Positions 1 through 8,619 of a stretch of DNA of 64,000 nucleotides are shown here, in pieces. Each line of letters starts with the position of its first letter. Position 1 is the first letter of the stretch. The stretch covers positions 38,369 to 102,368 of the forward strand of contig JAGAJA010000088.1 of the NCBI GenBank assembly GCA_017829075.1. Direction: 5' to 3'. The notes under the pieces were generated by a model. That model had not been told where the DNA came from. It worked only from the letters and a program-made list of their open reading frames with translations, and did no database searches. The DNA comes from Oscillospiraceae bacterium. GTDB lineage: Bacteria; Bacillota_A; Clostridia; Oscillospirales; Ruminococcaceae. The position numbers were made by a program, and so were the translations under genes.

Positions 1-881
1 CGGACAGCGTTTCGCTTCTGTATGCCCTTAAAGAGCTTTCGGGAGAGCTGGGCATCACAGTTTCTGCGTGTCATGTCAATCATCACCTGCGTGGCGAGGA
101 AAGCGACAGCGATATGCGTTTCTGTGAGAAGCTGTGTGAACGGCTGGATATCCCGATCATTGTACGGGAAGTGGACGTAAAGTCCTTGCAGCAGAAGCAT
201 GAGAGCCTTGAAGAGTGCGCGCGCCGGGTAAGATACGATTTCTTCGCCGATGTGTCGCAGGGGAAGCGGCTTGCTACCGCGCACACCGCAAACGACAGCG
301 CGGAAACCGTGCTGCTGAATTTAATGCGCGGCACGGGGCTTAAAGGCTTGTGCGGTATCCCGCCGGTTCGCGGGAACATAATCCGACCGATTATCTACTG
401 CACCCGCGATGAGGTGGAGGAGTACTGCCGCAGCCGCGGGCTTTCGTGGGTAACGGACAGGACAAATCTTTCCACCGATTACACCCGCAACAAGATACGG
501 CATATTATCCTGCCGGAAATGCTGAAAATAAACGGCTCGCTTTACAGCACCGTCACCCGCATGGAAAAAAGCCTGCGGGAGGACAGCGATTTCCTTGAGG
601 GAATGGCTGTCCGGGCACTGGAGGAGGCAAGGCAGCCCGGAGGCTGGAGCGCGTCTGCGCTGGCGGCGCTTCCAAAACCGGTTCAGAGCCGGGCGATAAG
701 GCTGATCTTTGCAAAGGGCGGGATCGAGCCGAGCGCGCTGCGTATAAATACTGCGGCGGAGATACTTGCGGCAGGCAGGGGGAAATTCAACCCCTGTCGA
801 GGAAAATTCTTTGTGGTAAGGCGCGGAGTGGCTTTCGTGGAGGAGGCAGAGCAGCATTATCGCAAGCACGAACCGCATTAA
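1..881 (+). CDS. tilS: tRNA(Ile)-lysidine synthase TilS, start cut off by window edge
   Basis: TilS attaches lysine to C34 of the tRNA(Ile) that reads AUA, using ATP. The frame is open from base 3 and enters at the Asp-Ser of the SGGxDS PP-loop; the diagnostic HVNHHLRG segment follows at residues 24-31 of what is present, so only about 30 N-terminal residues are missing. About 292 codons remain, ending TAA at 879. The protein stops soon after the region following the N-terminal domain, so it looks like a short TilS without the usual C-terminal domain; this is inferred from length. ftsH follows, as in many Firmicutes, but hpt, often found between them, is absent. It is probably essential. Confidence 0.93.
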   Translation, partial: DSVSLLYALKELSGELGITVSACHVNHHLRGEESDSDMRFCEKLCERLDIPIIVREVDVKSLQQKHESLEECARRVRYDFFADVSQGKRLATAHTANDSAETVLLNLMRGTGLKGLCGIPPVRGNIIRPIIYCTRDEVEEYCRSRGLSWVTDRTNLSTDYTRNKIRHIILPEMLKINGSLYSTVTRMEKSLREDSDFLEGMAVRALEEARQPGGWSASALAALPKPVQSRAIRLIFAKGGIEPSALRINTAAEILAAGRGKFNPCRGKFFVVRRGVAFVEEAEQHYRKHEPH

Positions 882-946
882 TTCTTCTTTTTCTGACAGT
901 TCACAGTTTTTCACATAAATTTTCAGAAAAAATTCACCGAAATAGT

Positions 947-975
947 TTGCATTTTGCGATGAAATATGCTATAAT
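947..975 (+). promoter_or_regulatory. Promoter of ftsH (extended -10)
   Basis: TTGCAT at 947-952, a 17-bp spacer and TATAAT at 970-975, preceded by TG (967-968), forming an extended -10. Expected transcription start is near 982, giving a leader of roughly 100 nt before the ftsH ATG. A weaker TTGACA at 998 lacks a well-spaced -10. Confidence 0.8.
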
Positions 976-1079
976 AATCATTGTTCTGAATTTCCTATTG
1001 ACATTTGAGTATAAATGTGTAGCTATATAAATGAAAAAACAAAGATTTTTAGGAGATTACTTCCGGAAAGGCGGTTTTA

Positions 1080-3074
1080 ATGAATTCGAACAAGTTCAAG
1101 GGCGTAATAATTTATCTTGTAATTATTTTCCTGCTTATATTCGGACTTGTGTCCGTACTTAACATGGCGAGCGCGTCATCGCGTCCGACGGTTACTTATT
1201 CCGACGTCATCGCAGAGTTTGACTCGCTGAATGTATCCGGCTATACGCTTGATCTGGGCAGCGGTTCGCTCACATACTCCCTCAAGGGCGAGGATTCCAG
1301 CAGGCAGACCCACGCTTACAGCGTACCGAATGTAAATATCTTCATCAACGATATCAACACCGGCTACAACGAAGACGGAAAGATCGCAAACTACCGTCAG
1401 AGATACAACGCGGCAAATCCCGAAGCTCCTCTCAAGGAGGACTATATCCCGATCGCTGATAACACATTCCTTACCAGCGTTCTGCCGTATCTCCTGCTGG
1501 TCGGCGTAATGATAATCTTCACGATCATTGTAATGCGCCAGAGCACAGGCGGCGGCAAGATGTCCAACTTCTCCCGTGCAAACGTTCGTCAGCAGACTGG
1601 AAAGAAGGTAACGTTCAACGATGTTGCCGGCGCGGACGAGGAGAAGCAGGAGCTTGAGGAGATCGTGGACTTCCTGAAAAATCCCGGAAAGTACCGTGAG
1701 ATCGGCGCGAGAATTCCTAAGGGCGTGCTGCTCGTAGGCCCTCCCGGAACAGGTAAGACCCTGCTGGCAAAGGCTGTCGCAGGCGAAGCAGGCGCGCCGT
1801 TCTTCTCGATAAGCGGTTCGGACTTCGTGGAAATGTTCGTCGGCGTAGGCGCGTCCAGAGTTCGCGACCTGTTCGAGCAGGCGAAGAAGAAAACTCCGTC
1901 CATCATCTTTATTGATGAGATCGACGCGGTAGGACGCCAGAGAGGCGCAGGTCTTGGCGGCGGTCATGACGAGCGTGAGCAGACTCTGAACCAGCTTCTT
2001 GTTGAAATGGACGGCTTTACCGAGAACGACTCCATTATCGTTATGGCGGCGACCAACAGACGGGATATCCTTGATCCGGCGCTGCTCCGTCCCGGACGTT
2101 TCGACAGACAGATCGTGGTGAATTACCCCGACATCAAGGGCCGTGAGGAGATCCTCAAGGTTCATACAAGAAACAAGAACATGGGGCCTGACGTAGACCT
2201 CAAGACTATCGCAGCAACAACTGCCGGCTTCACCGGAGCAGACCTTGAGAACCTCGTGAACGAGGCGGCTCTGCTGGCTGCCCGTGCAAACCGCAGGGCT
2301 ATCACCAAAAAGGACATCGAGGAAGCGACTATCAAGGTAGTTGCCGGTCCTGAGAAGAAGTCAAAGGTCGTAACTCCCGATGAGAAGCGGCTTACCGCAT
2401 ATCACGAAGCGGGTCATGCAATCACCACCTATTTCTGCAAGACGCAGGACAAGGTTCATCAGGTATCTATCGTTCCCCGCGGAATGGCAGGCGGATTTAC
2501 GATGCACGTTCCCGAAAAGGACAGATCCTTTGTCAGCAAGACCTATATGGAGGAAGAGATCATCGTTCTCCTCGGCGGTCGTGTGGCTGAAAAGCTCATT
2601 CTGGACGATATTTCCACCGGCGCTTCAAACGATATCGAACGTGCGACCTCCGTTGCAAGGAACATGGTCACTCGCTACGGATTCTCCGAGAAGCTAGGTC
2701 CGATCCTTTACGGTCACGAAAATCAGGAGGTGTTCCTCGGCAGAGATTACTCTCAGGGACGCAATTACTCTGAGAACGTAGCCGCGGAGATAGACGGAGA
2801 GATCCGCGAACTTATCGAAACAGGCTATGAAAAGGCTAAGGAGATCCTTACCGAGCACGGCGATTTGCTTGAACGCTGCGCGCAGTATCTTATGCGTAAT
2901 GAGAAGATCGAGGGCGCTGATTTCTACCGGCTGATGGCTGATGAGATCGACCTTGACGGCAACGAAAAGAAGAAAACCGAGGATATAGCTTCAGTTGATA
3001 CCGAGGCGGTAATTCCTGAGGAAAAGCCTGCCGAAGCTTCCGGCGAGGACAGCGGCAATTCTACCGAAGCGTAA
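1080..3074 (+). CDS. ftsH: ATP-dependent zinc metalloprotease FtsH
   Basis: Membrane-anchored hexameric AAA+ protease that extracts and degrades membrane and regulatory proteins. The 664-residue product has an N-terminal membrane segment (about 8-28), an extracytoplasmic loop, a second membrane segment (about 131-151), then the AAA module with Walker A GPPGTGKT at 220-227, a Walker B IIFIDEID and a second region of homology ending in RPGRFDR. The peptidase has HEAGH at 442-446 and the Asp of SNDIE at 518 as third zinc ligand. The acidic, low-complexity C-terminal tail is typical of the family. The ATG follows a GGAAAGG-like ribosome binding site. All catalytic residues are present, so the enzyme should be active. 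Confidence 0.98.
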   Translation: MNSNKFKGVIIYLVIIFLLIFGLVSVLNMASASSRPTVTYSDVIAEFDSLNVSGYTLDLGSGSLTYSLKGEDSSRQTHAYSVPNVNIFINDINTGYNEDGKIANYRQRYNAANPEAPLKEDYIPIADNTFLTSVLPYLLLVGVMIIFTIIVMRQSTGGGKMSNFSRANVRQQTGKKVTFNDVAGADEEKQELEEIVDFLKNPGKYREIGARIPKGVLLVGPPGTGKTLLAKAVAGEAGAPFFSISGSDFVEMFVGVGASRVRDLFEQAKKKTPSIIFIDEIDAVGRQRGAGLGGGHDEREQTLNQLLVEMDGFTENDSIIVMAATNRRDILDPALLRPGRFDRQIVVNYPDIKGREEILKVHTRNKNMGPDVDLKTIAATTAGFTGADLENLVNEAALLAARANRRAITKKDIEEATIKVVAGPEKKSKVVTPDEKRLTAYHEAGHAITTYFCKTQDKVHQVSIVPRGMAGGFTMHVPEKDRSFVSKTYMEEEIIVLLGGRVAEKLILDDISTGASNDIERATSVARNMVTRYGFSEKLGPILYGHENQEVFLGRDYSQGRNYSENVAAEIDGEIRELIETGYEKAKEILTEHGDLLERCAQYLMRNEKIEGADFYRLMADEIDLDGNEKKKTEDIASVDTEAVIPEEKPAEASGEDSGNSTEA

Positions 3075-3081
3075 TTATAGA

Positions 3082-3257
3082 AGCCGTCCGATTTCCGGGC
3101 GGCTCAGGCTGTCGATAAACTGCCATCTGCTTCGTCACTCCGCATAACGGCAGGCACAAAGCCTAGCCGTTATGCGGGTTCCTAGCATCTGACGGCTTCT
3201 CGCCACCCTGAAAAGGTACTTTTTCGACAAGCTGAGCCGTCCGATTTCCGGGCGGCT
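3082..3257. repeat. Terminator-like sequence duplicated around a hairpin element
   Basis: A 23-bp sequence (3082-3104) is repeated exactly at 3235-3257. Each copy folds as GCCGTCC/GGGCGGC with a short loop, and the second is followed by TTTT, so it can act as the ftsH terminator. Between the copies lie about 130 bp with a strong central hairpin: arms of 11 bp at 3141-3151 (CGCATAACGGC) and 3166-3176, extended inward by AGGC/GCCT. The outer edges also carry a loose inverted match (GCTGTCGA against TCGACAAGC). This resembles a small non-coding element inserted into or duplicated with a terminator. No coding capacity was seen. Confidence 0.6.
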
Positions 3258-3290
3258 TTTGGTTTGGGAAAGGTGAAAAGGAGAAGAAAT

Positions 3291-3713
3291 ATGGCACTGG
3301 AATTTATAGATAAAGCGCCGACGCTGGAGGAATACAAGGAGATGCGGCGGCAGGTACATTTCATGGAGCTTTCCGACAGGATATGCAATAACGTGCTGAA
3401 CAACGCTTTTCATATCACGACAGTCCGGGACAACGGGCGCTGCGTTGGCATGATAAGAGTTCTGTCCGAGGGCGGATATGCGAATTTCATCACGGACGTA
3501 ATAGTGATCCCGGAGTACCAGCATCAGGGAATAGGAAAGCAGCTCATGCACCGGACTATGGATTACCTCTATTCAACGCTTGAAGAGGGGGAAAAGATCG
3601 TGGTGTATCTCATGTCGGCAAAGGAACGCGAGCCGTTTTACCGGCAGTTCGGCTTCCGCGACAGACCTAACGAGCTTCTTGGCGCAGGTATGAGCCAATG
3701 GCTGGAGAAATGA
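3291..3713 (+). CDS. GNAT family N-acetyltransferase
   Basis: A 140-residue single-domain acetyltransferase predicted to move an acetyl group from acetyl-CoA to an amine; the acceptor cannot be read from sequence. The acetyl-CoA loop is visible as QHQGIGKQLM (about residues 74-83), after a beta strand with VIVIPEY. I chose ATG 3291 because AAGGAG at about 3278 sits at the right distance; the in-frame TTG 27 nt upstream has no site and lies next to the ftsH terminator. It stands alone between that terminator and the promoter at 3776. Confidence 0.85.
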   Translation: MALEFIDKAPTLEEYKEMRRQVHFMELSDRICNNVLNNAFHITTVRDNGRCVGMIRVLSEGGYANFITDVIVIPEYQHQGIGKQLMHRTMDYLYSTLEEGEKIVVYLMSAKEREPFYRQFGFRDRPNELLGAGMSQWLEK

Positions 3714-3775
3714 CCGGACATTTTCGCAATTTTGGTGTGTAAAGTGTGAAATTTCTGTGTAATTCTTGTTTGTTA

Positions 3776-3804
3776 TTGACATAATCACATAAATATGATA
3801 CAAT
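3776..3804 (+). promoter_or_regulatory. Promoter of the zinc-ribbon / ATPase / oxidoreductase genes
   Basis: TTGACA at 3776-3781, 17-bp spacer, TACAAT at 3799-3804 preceded by TG at 3796-3797. It is the only clear promoter before the six same-strand genes ending at 7730, which are tightly spaced. Confidence 0.8.
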
Positions 3805-3901
3805 TAAGTTGTACATAATAACGGTAATGATTATCGTTTGTGTAATATCATTCGCAGGTTGTCTGGTTAAACCTGAATTTAATGAAAAGAGGTAATTAGT
3901 T

Positions 3902-4441
3902 ATGCAGAGAGTATGTCCTAAGTGCAATACCCTTGTTACAGGAGAGGGCGCATTCTGCCCGTCCTGCGGCGAGCCGCTTCCCGCAGCAGTTCAGCTTGAT
4001 AAGCAGCCGCAGAGCAGCTCAGTACAGTTCAACGCAGGTCAGAACGCAGCTCCTCAGTCTGATGCTCAGCCCGGTTACAGCGTACCTCAGAGCAATACAA
4101 TTCCGAATTACGGATCATCGAGTGCTCAGTACAGCGCTGCTGTTCAGCCGACAAATAACAGTGAAATGACCCTCGGTCAGTGGGTAGGAACTGTTATCCT
4201 TACCACATGGTTCGGAATTATCAGCCTTATCCTTTGCATTGTATGGGGTGTAAGCGACACTACTCCTATCGCCAAGAAGCGCTATTGTCAGGCAATGCTT
4301 ATCATTCAGGCTATCAGCATTGTTGTTTCAATAATCTTCATGATCGTTTTCTTCTCCATTATGGCGACCGCGATACCGGAAATCATTGAGACGATTGAAG
4401 ACGCAGTAGAATCCGGCACCACCGTTCGTTATTACTATTGA
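3902..4441 (+). CDS. Zinc-ribbon membrane protein
   Basis: A 179-residue protein of unknown function. Residues 5-20 form a zinc ribbon with two CxxC pairs (CPKC and CPSC). A Gln/Ser/Asn/Pro-rich linker of about 70 residues follows, then two hydrophobic segments (about 100-118 and 130-152) separated by a short loop carrying KKR, suggesting a membrane anchor with the ribbon in the cytoplasm. A GAGGT site precedes the ATG. The stop overlaps the start of the next gene by one base (TGATG), so the two are probably translationally coupled. It may be a small adaptor or sensor, but nothing in the sequence names a partner. Confidence 0.75.
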   Translation: MQRVCPKCNTLVTGEGAFCPSCGEPLPAAVQLDKQPQSSSVQFNAGQNAAPQSDAQPGYSVPQSNTIPNYGSSSAQYSAAVQPTNNSEMTLGQWVGTVILTTWFGIISLILCIVWGVSDTTPIAKKRYCQAMLIIQAISIVVSIIFMIVFFSIMATAIPEIIETIEDAVESGTTVRYYY

Positions 4442-5091
4442 TGACGGATTTAGGCAGAATTATCGCAGTTACCGGGCATTACGGTTCCGGAAAGACAAAC
4501 CTCGCTGTAAATCTGGCGGTGGACTATGCAAAGGCGGGGGACAGGGTGTGCATTATCGACCTCGATATCGTTAATCCCTACTTCCGCACCGCAGATTTCA
4601 CGGAGCTTTTCCGGCAGCATGGCATAAAGCTGATCGCACCGCAGTTTGCGAACACAAATCTGGATATTCCGTCCCTCGGAATTGACATGGCAGCGGTAAT
4701 AAATTCCTGCGACAGGCTTATAATAGATGTTGGCGGGGACGACTCCGGCGCGATAGCGTTGGGGCAGTATTCCTCGGTGCTGAATAATTTCGGCTGCGCG
4801 CTTTATTATGTGGTAAACCGCTACCGCTATCTCACCCGGACTCCCGGCGAGGCTGCGGAGCTGCTGCGCGATATTGAGCAGGTATCGCGGATAAAGGCAA
4901 AAGGCATTATCAACTGTTCGAACCTCGGCTCAGAAACCACCGCCGTTGATGTAACAGTCACGGCGGATTATGCTGTGCAGTGCGGAAATGCCGCCGGGAT
5001 ACCGGTAGTCATGACCGCCGCAGAGCGAGGTCTTGAGGTCGAGGGAGCATACCCGGTGGACATTTATATACGTCCGTTCTGGGAGGAATAA
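4441..5091 (+). CDS. ParA/MinD-like nucleotide-binding ATPase
   Basis: A 216-residue SIMIBI-class P-loop ATPase. The Walker A is GHYGSGKTN (residues 12-20), preceded by a beta strand and followed by a Walker A-prime region IIDLDIVNPYFR; VGGDDSGA is the likely Walker B/switch. It lacks the deviant Lys signature of true ParA partition proteins, no ParB is nearby, and there is no plasmid context. The start is ATG 4441, overlapping the previous stop; no good ribosome binding site was seen, which fits coupled translation. Its position directly before the 2-oxoacid oxidoreductase suggests a role in that enzyme's cofactor loading or assembly, but this is inference from context only. Confidence 0.8.
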   Translation: MTDLGRIIAVTGHYGSGKTNLAVNLAVDYAKAGDRVCIIDLDIVNPYFRTADFTELFRQHGIKLIAPQFANTNLDIPSLGIDMAAVINSCDRLIIDVGGDDSGAIALGQYSSVLNNFGCALYYVVNRYRYLTRTPGEAAELLRDIEQVSRIKAKGIINCSNLGSETTAVDVTVTADYAVQCGNAAGIPVVMTAAERGLEVEGAYPVDIYIRPFWEE

Positions 5092-5169
5092 ATCAACTGC
5101 CGGAGGGCAGGCTTCCTGCGCTGTTACGCAGGTCTTTCGGATATTTCCGAAGCAGGAAAGGGAACAGAT

Positions 5170-5391
5170 ATGGCAAAGATGAATGTGGACTTTGAGGTGT
5201 GCAAGGGCTGTGCGCTCTGCACGACCGCTTGTCCGAAGAAAATTGTTGCGATTTCGCATGAAAAGCTGAATTCCAAAGGATATTACACTGCGGAATGTAT
5301 TGACGACGACGCGTGTATCGGCTGCGCAATGTGCGCGATGATGTGTCCCGACTGTGCAATAACCATAACCTTGAGCGGGGGTGACGAATAA
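5170..5391 (+). CDS. korD: 2-oxoacid:ferredoxin oxidoreductase, delta (ferredoxin-like) subunit
   Basis: A 73-residue bacterial-type ferredoxin with two [4Fe-4S] motifs: CKGCALCTTACP near residue 11 and CIGCAMCAMMCP near residue 50. It carries electrons from the TPP subunit to free ferredoxin. It opens the gene order delta-alpha-beta-gamma, and its stop overlaps the ATG of the alpha subunit by one base (TAATG). The 78-nt gap upstream has two small hairpins (around 5125-5140 and 5140-5157) and an AAAGGGA site. Substrate class (2-oxoglutarate or branched-chain 2-oxoacids) cannot be fixed from this subunit. Confidence 0.92.
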   Translation: MAKMNVDFEVCKGCALCTTACPKKIVAISHEKLNSKGYYTAECIDDDACIGCAMCAMMCPDCAITITLSGGDE

Positions 5392-6461
5392 TGGAGAGAA
5401 ACCTTATGAAGGGCAACGAGGCTCTTGCTGAGGCGGCGATCCGCGCTGGCTGCAAGTGCTTTTTCGGCTATCCCATTACACCTCAGACTGAGATCTCCGC
5501 ATATATGGCGAAGCGTATGCCGAAGGTCGGCGGCGTTTTCCTTCAGGCGGAGAGCGAGGTCGCTGCTATCAACATGGTTTATGGCTGCGCAAGCTCCGGA
5601 GTACGTTGCATGACGTCAAGCTCCTCTCCGGGAATTTCCCTCAAGAGCGAGGGAGTGTCCTATATGGCAGGTTCTGATCTGCCCTGCGTTATAGTGAATG
5701 TAATGCGCGGCGGCCCCGGTCTTGGCGGCATTCAGCCCTCACAGAGCGATTACTGGCAGGCAACACGGGCGCTGGGTCACGGCGACTTCCAGATACTCGT
5801 CTTTGCACCCTCTACCGTTCAGGAAATGGCGGATTACATGGAAAAGGCATTCGACCTTGCCGACAAATACAGAATGCCGGCGATGATCCTTGCTGATGGT
5901 CTGCTTGGTCAGATGATGGAGCCTGTCACATTCAGAAGTGACGAGATACGTCACCCCGACCCTGCGGATAAGCCGTGGGCGACAAACGGACACGGAAACA
6001 AGCGGAAGCACAACATTGTGAATTCGCTGTACTTACAGGCAGAGGAGCTTGAGGAGCTTGTTGTTCAGCGCTTCAAGCGTTATGAGATCGTGAAGAGCGA
6101 GCTTCATGAGGCAGAGTGCTACCGCACCGAGGACGCGGATATAGTTGTAGCCGCTTATGGCTCGGTAGCGCGTCTTGCAAAGTCTGCCGTTGATTCTGCG
6201 CGGGAAGCCGGAATAAAGGCGGGACTTGTCCGCCCGATAACCCTCTGGCCGTTCCCGGAGCATGAGGTCAAGGCTGCCTGCAAGAATGCAAAGCGTGTGC
6301 TTTGCGTGGAAATGTCGATGGGACAGATGATCGAGGACGTTAAGCTGGCGCTGGATTGTCGGCTGCCGGTGGATTTCTACGGCAGGACTGGCGGAGTAAT
6401 CCCCAAGCCCTCGGCTATCCTTGAGCAGATAAAGATCCTGAATGAAAAGGGGGCTGAGTGA
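5391..6461 (+). CDS. korA: 2-oxoacid:ferredoxin oxidoreductase, alpha subunit (KorA/VorB type)
   Basis: This 356-residue subunit holds the pyrimidine-binding and transketolase C-terminal-like domains of the enzyme that decarboxylates 2-oxoacids to acyl-CoA and reduces ferredoxin. Visible signatures are GYPITPQTEI near the N-terminus, the Glu-containing QAESEVAA, and the SSSSPGISLKSEG loop. The closest remembered relatives are labelled VorB (3-methyl-2-oxobutanoate) or KorA (2-oxoglutarate); these are hard to separate by eye. The gene is complete and coupled to korD. In an anaerobe the complex can run either way, supplying reduced ferredoxin or fixing CO2 onto acyl-CoA. Confidence 0.93.
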   Translation: MERNLMKGNEALAEAAIRAGCKCFFGYPITPQTEISAYMAKRMPKVGGVFLQAESEVAAINMVYGCASSGVRCMTSSSSPGISLKSEGVSYMAGSDLPCVIVNVMRGGPGLGGIQPSQSDYWQATRALGHGDFQILVFAPSTVQEMADYMEKAFDLADKYRMPAMILADGLLGQMMEPVTFRSDEIRHPDPADKPWATNGHGNKRKHNIVNSLYLQAEELEELVVQRFKRYEIVKSELHEAECYRTEDADIVVAAYGSVARLAKSAVDSAREAGIKAGLVRPITLWPFPEHEVKAACKNAKRVLCVEMSMGQMIEDVKLALDCRLPVDFYGRTGGVIPKPSAILEQIKILNEKGAE

Positions 6462-6462
6462 C

Positions 6463-7203
6463 ATGCCGGAATTCAGAAAACCACACGCACTGACTGACGT
6501 GCCGTTTCATTACTGCCCCGGCTGCACCCACGGTATAGTACACCGCCTTGTTGCGGAGGTAATAGACGAAATGGGGATAGAGGGCGATACAATCGGAATT
6601 TGTCCGGTAGGCTGCTCGGTAATGGCTTATGATTACTTCAACTGCGATATGATCGAGGCGGCGCACGGACGCGCTCCGGCGGTCGCTACCGGAGTAAAGC
6701 GGGGAAATCCCGATAAGTTTGTTTTCACCTATCAGGGCGACGGCGACCTTGCCGCGATCGGAACGGCTGAAACTGTTCATGCGGCGACCAGAGGCGAGAA
6801 TATCACAGTAATTTTTATCAACAATACCACCTACGGCATGACCGGAGGGCAAATGGCGCCCACCACGCTGCCGGGACAGGTGACACAGACCACGCCCTAC
6901 GGCAGAAATCCTGAGGTAGAGGGCTATCCCGTGAGAGTGTGCGAAATGCTCGCAACGCTGTCCGGAGTGGCGCTTGCCGAGAGAGTAACTGTCACCGATC
7001 CGGCGAATATCCGCAAGGCAAAGGCGGCTATCCGCAAGGGCTTTGAGTTCCAGAAGAACAAGCAGGGATTTTCTATCATCGAGGTGCTTTCCACCTGCCC
7101 CACCAACTGGGGAATGTCGCCGGTCGAGGCTCTGAGCTGGCTCAAGGAAAACATGGTGCCGTATTATCCGCTTGGCGTATTCAAGGAGGGAGCAATAAGA
7201 TGA
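6463..7203 (+). CDS. korB: 2-oxoacid:ferredoxin oxidoreductase, beta (TPP) subunit
   Basis: A 246-residue thiamine pyrophosphate-binding subunit. The TPP/Mg motif runs from GDGD (92-95) to NN (120-121), followed by TYGMTGGQ, a stretch shared by KorB/VorA proteins. HYCPGCTHG at 17-24 and later Cys residues suggest an additional iron-sulfur or cysteine cluster near the N-terminus. I chose ATG 6463 over the in-frame ATG at 6442 because AAGGGGG sits just upstream of 6463 and the longer form would overlap korA for no reason. Its stop overlaps the next start as ATGA. Confidence 0.93.
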   Translation: MPEFRKPHALTDVPFHYCPGCTHGIVHRLVAEVIDEMGIEGDTIGICPVGCSVMAYDYFNCDMIEAAHGRAPAVATGVKRGNPDKFVFTYQGDGDLAAIGTAETVHAATRGENITVIFINNTTYGMTGGQMAPTTLPGQVTQTTPYGRNPEVEGYPVRVCEMLATLSGVALAERVTVTDPANIRKAKAAIRKGFEFQKNKQGFSIIEVLSTCPTNWGMSPVEALSWLKENMVPYYPLGVFKEGAIR

Positions 7204-7730
7204 CAACTGAAACAATTTTTGCCGGCTTCGGAGGACAGGGCGTACTGTTTGCCGGAAAGCTGCTGGCTTATCTCGGTCTTAATCAGGATAAGCAGGTATC
7301 GTGGCTTCCGTCCTACGGCCCTGAGATGCGCGGAGGAACTGCGAATTGCAGCGTTTGCCTAAGCGACAAGCCGATATGCTCTCCATATGTGACGGATCCG
7401 GACGTGCTTATCGCAATGAACGGCCCCAGCTATGACAAGTTCATAGACTCGGTGAAGCCGGGTGGAATTGCGATCATCGACAGCACTCTGGTGACAAAGG
7501 AATGCACCCGCACCGATATCCGCAGCTTCAGAATTCCCTCAACGGCGCTTGCCGCAGAGAATGGACTTCCCGGAATGGCAAACATCATTCTGGTCGGAAA
7601 GCTTCTCAAGGAAACCGGGATCGCGGTAATTGACGCGGTTCGTCCCACTCTGGAGAAGCTCATTCCGCCGAAGAAGGCAAATCTTATCGAGGCTAATATG
7701 AAAGCGCTTGCCATCGGAATGTCTCTATAA
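7200..7730 (+). CDS. korC: 2-oxoacid:ferredoxin oxidoreductase, gamma subunit
   Basis: The 176-residue gamma subunit, normally involved in CoA-dependent acyl transfer. It begins with the family's glycine-rich GFGGQGVLFAGKLLA (about residues 9-23) and has SYGPEMRGGTANC, the usual conserved loop. It starts inside the stop of korB and ends the operon; a hairpin with CGCCCG arms at 7743-7764 may end transcription, though it has no T-run. With korD, korA and korB the four-subunit set is complete. Confidence 0.93.
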   Translation: MTTETIFAGFGGQGVLFAGKLLAYLGLNQDKQVSWLPSYGPEMRGGTANCSVCLSDKPICSPYVTDPDVLIAMNGPSYDKFIDSVKPGGIAIIDSTLVTKECTRTDIRSFRIPSTALAAENGLPGMANIILVGKLLKETGIAVIDAVRPTLEKLIPPKKANLIEANMKALAIGMSL

Positions 7731-7786
7731 CTAAATTTATCTCGCCCGGCGCAAATGTCGGGCGAATTCCGTATCTGGAGGTACAT

Positions 7787-8548
7787 ATGGAGAAAAGATC
7801 CCCGGCATTCAGCCCCGGAGCAATTATCGCGCTTGTTATTTCCACGGCAATGCTGGTTTGGTTCTGCTTACCGGGCTTTGTAAACGCAGGCACGCTGCTT
7901 GGGATAGCGCTTTGCATAGGGATAGCCGCCTGCGCTTTGTTCCGGAGAACGCTGTCAGGCGTCATAAAGTGGCTGTGGAAGCATATAGCCGGCAGGATAA
8001 TACTCTGCGTCCTTGCGGCAGGTGTTGCGGGATTTATCGGTTTCTGCGGATATAACGGTGTGATGATGGTCAAATATTCCAGTCAGCCGCTTGAGCAGGT
8101 GAACTGCGTAATGATACTTGGCTGTCAGGTAAAGGGAAGCGAGCCGGGCGGCGAACTGCTCAACCGCCTTAACACAGCGCTCCCGCTGATAGAAGCAAAC
8201 CCCGGCTGCCCGGTGATCGTCACAGGAGGGCAGGGAACAGGCGAGGATATCTCGGAGGCGGATTGCATGAAGCAGTGGCTGACGGAGCAGGGAATCGCCG
8301 AGAGCAGGATCTACACCGAATGCAATTCCCACTCCACCGCACAAAATTTCACTTTTTCTGCGCCGATACTGTCTGAGCTTGGAATTTCCGATGGGATAGC
8401 GATAGTTACGAACGATTTCCACCAATATCGCTCAGAGCTGTACGCAGACCGGTTGGGGCTTTCAGTGGGGCATTATTCCGTGCGGACAAGTCCGCTGGTG
8501 TTTCCGAATTATCTAATTAGGGAACTTGCGGCGCTGTTTTTTGTGTAA
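7787..8548 (+). CDS. YdcF/SanA-like DUF218 membrane protein
   Basis: A 253-residue protein with three hydrophobic N-terminal segments (about 10-27, 30-48 and 66-87) and a DUF218 domain after residue 100. The domain shows MILGCQV, VTGGQG and the C-terminal VTNDFHQYRS, the usual conserved blocks. Relatives (YdcF, SanA, ElyC) affect envelope integrity in other bacteria, but their chemistry is not settled. Start ATG 7787 follows GGAGGT. It lies alone between the oxidoreductase operon and the promoter at 8555. Confidence 0.82.
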   Translation: MEKRSPAFSPGAIIALVISTAMLVWFCLPGFVNAGTLLGIALCIGIAACALFRRTLSGVIKWLWKHIAGRIILCVLAAGVAGFIGFCGYNGVMMVKYSSQPLEQVNCVMILGCQVKGSEPGGELLNRLNTALPLIEANPGCPVIVTGGQGTGEDISEADCMKQWLTEQGIAESRIYTECNSHSTAQNFTFSAPILSELGISDGIAIVTNDFHQYRSELYADRLGLSVGHYSVRTSPLVFPNYLIRELAALFFV

Positions 8549-8554
8549 ATTCTA

Positions 8555-8583
8555 TTGCAAAACGGTGGATTTTGTGGTATACT
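8555..8583 (+). promoter_or_regulatory. Promoter of dnaD-dnaI
   Basis: TTGCAA at 8555-8560, 17-bp spacer, TATACT at 8578-8583 with TG at 8575-8576. The ATG of the DnaD gene lies about 36 bp downstream of the -10. Confidence 0.75.
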
Positions 8584-8619
8584 ATTATTCAGAAATTCAA
8601 AAATACATAGGGTGAGCAG

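Noticed and set aside
1176..2165. Minus-strand open frame of 329 codons opposite ftsH
   Set aside because: It mirrors the ftsH codon pattern, has no ribosome binding site or recognisable domain, and ftsH is certain.
4441..5091. Plasmid partition ParA
   Set aside because: No ParB, no parS-like repeats, no replication gene; the operon context is metabolic.
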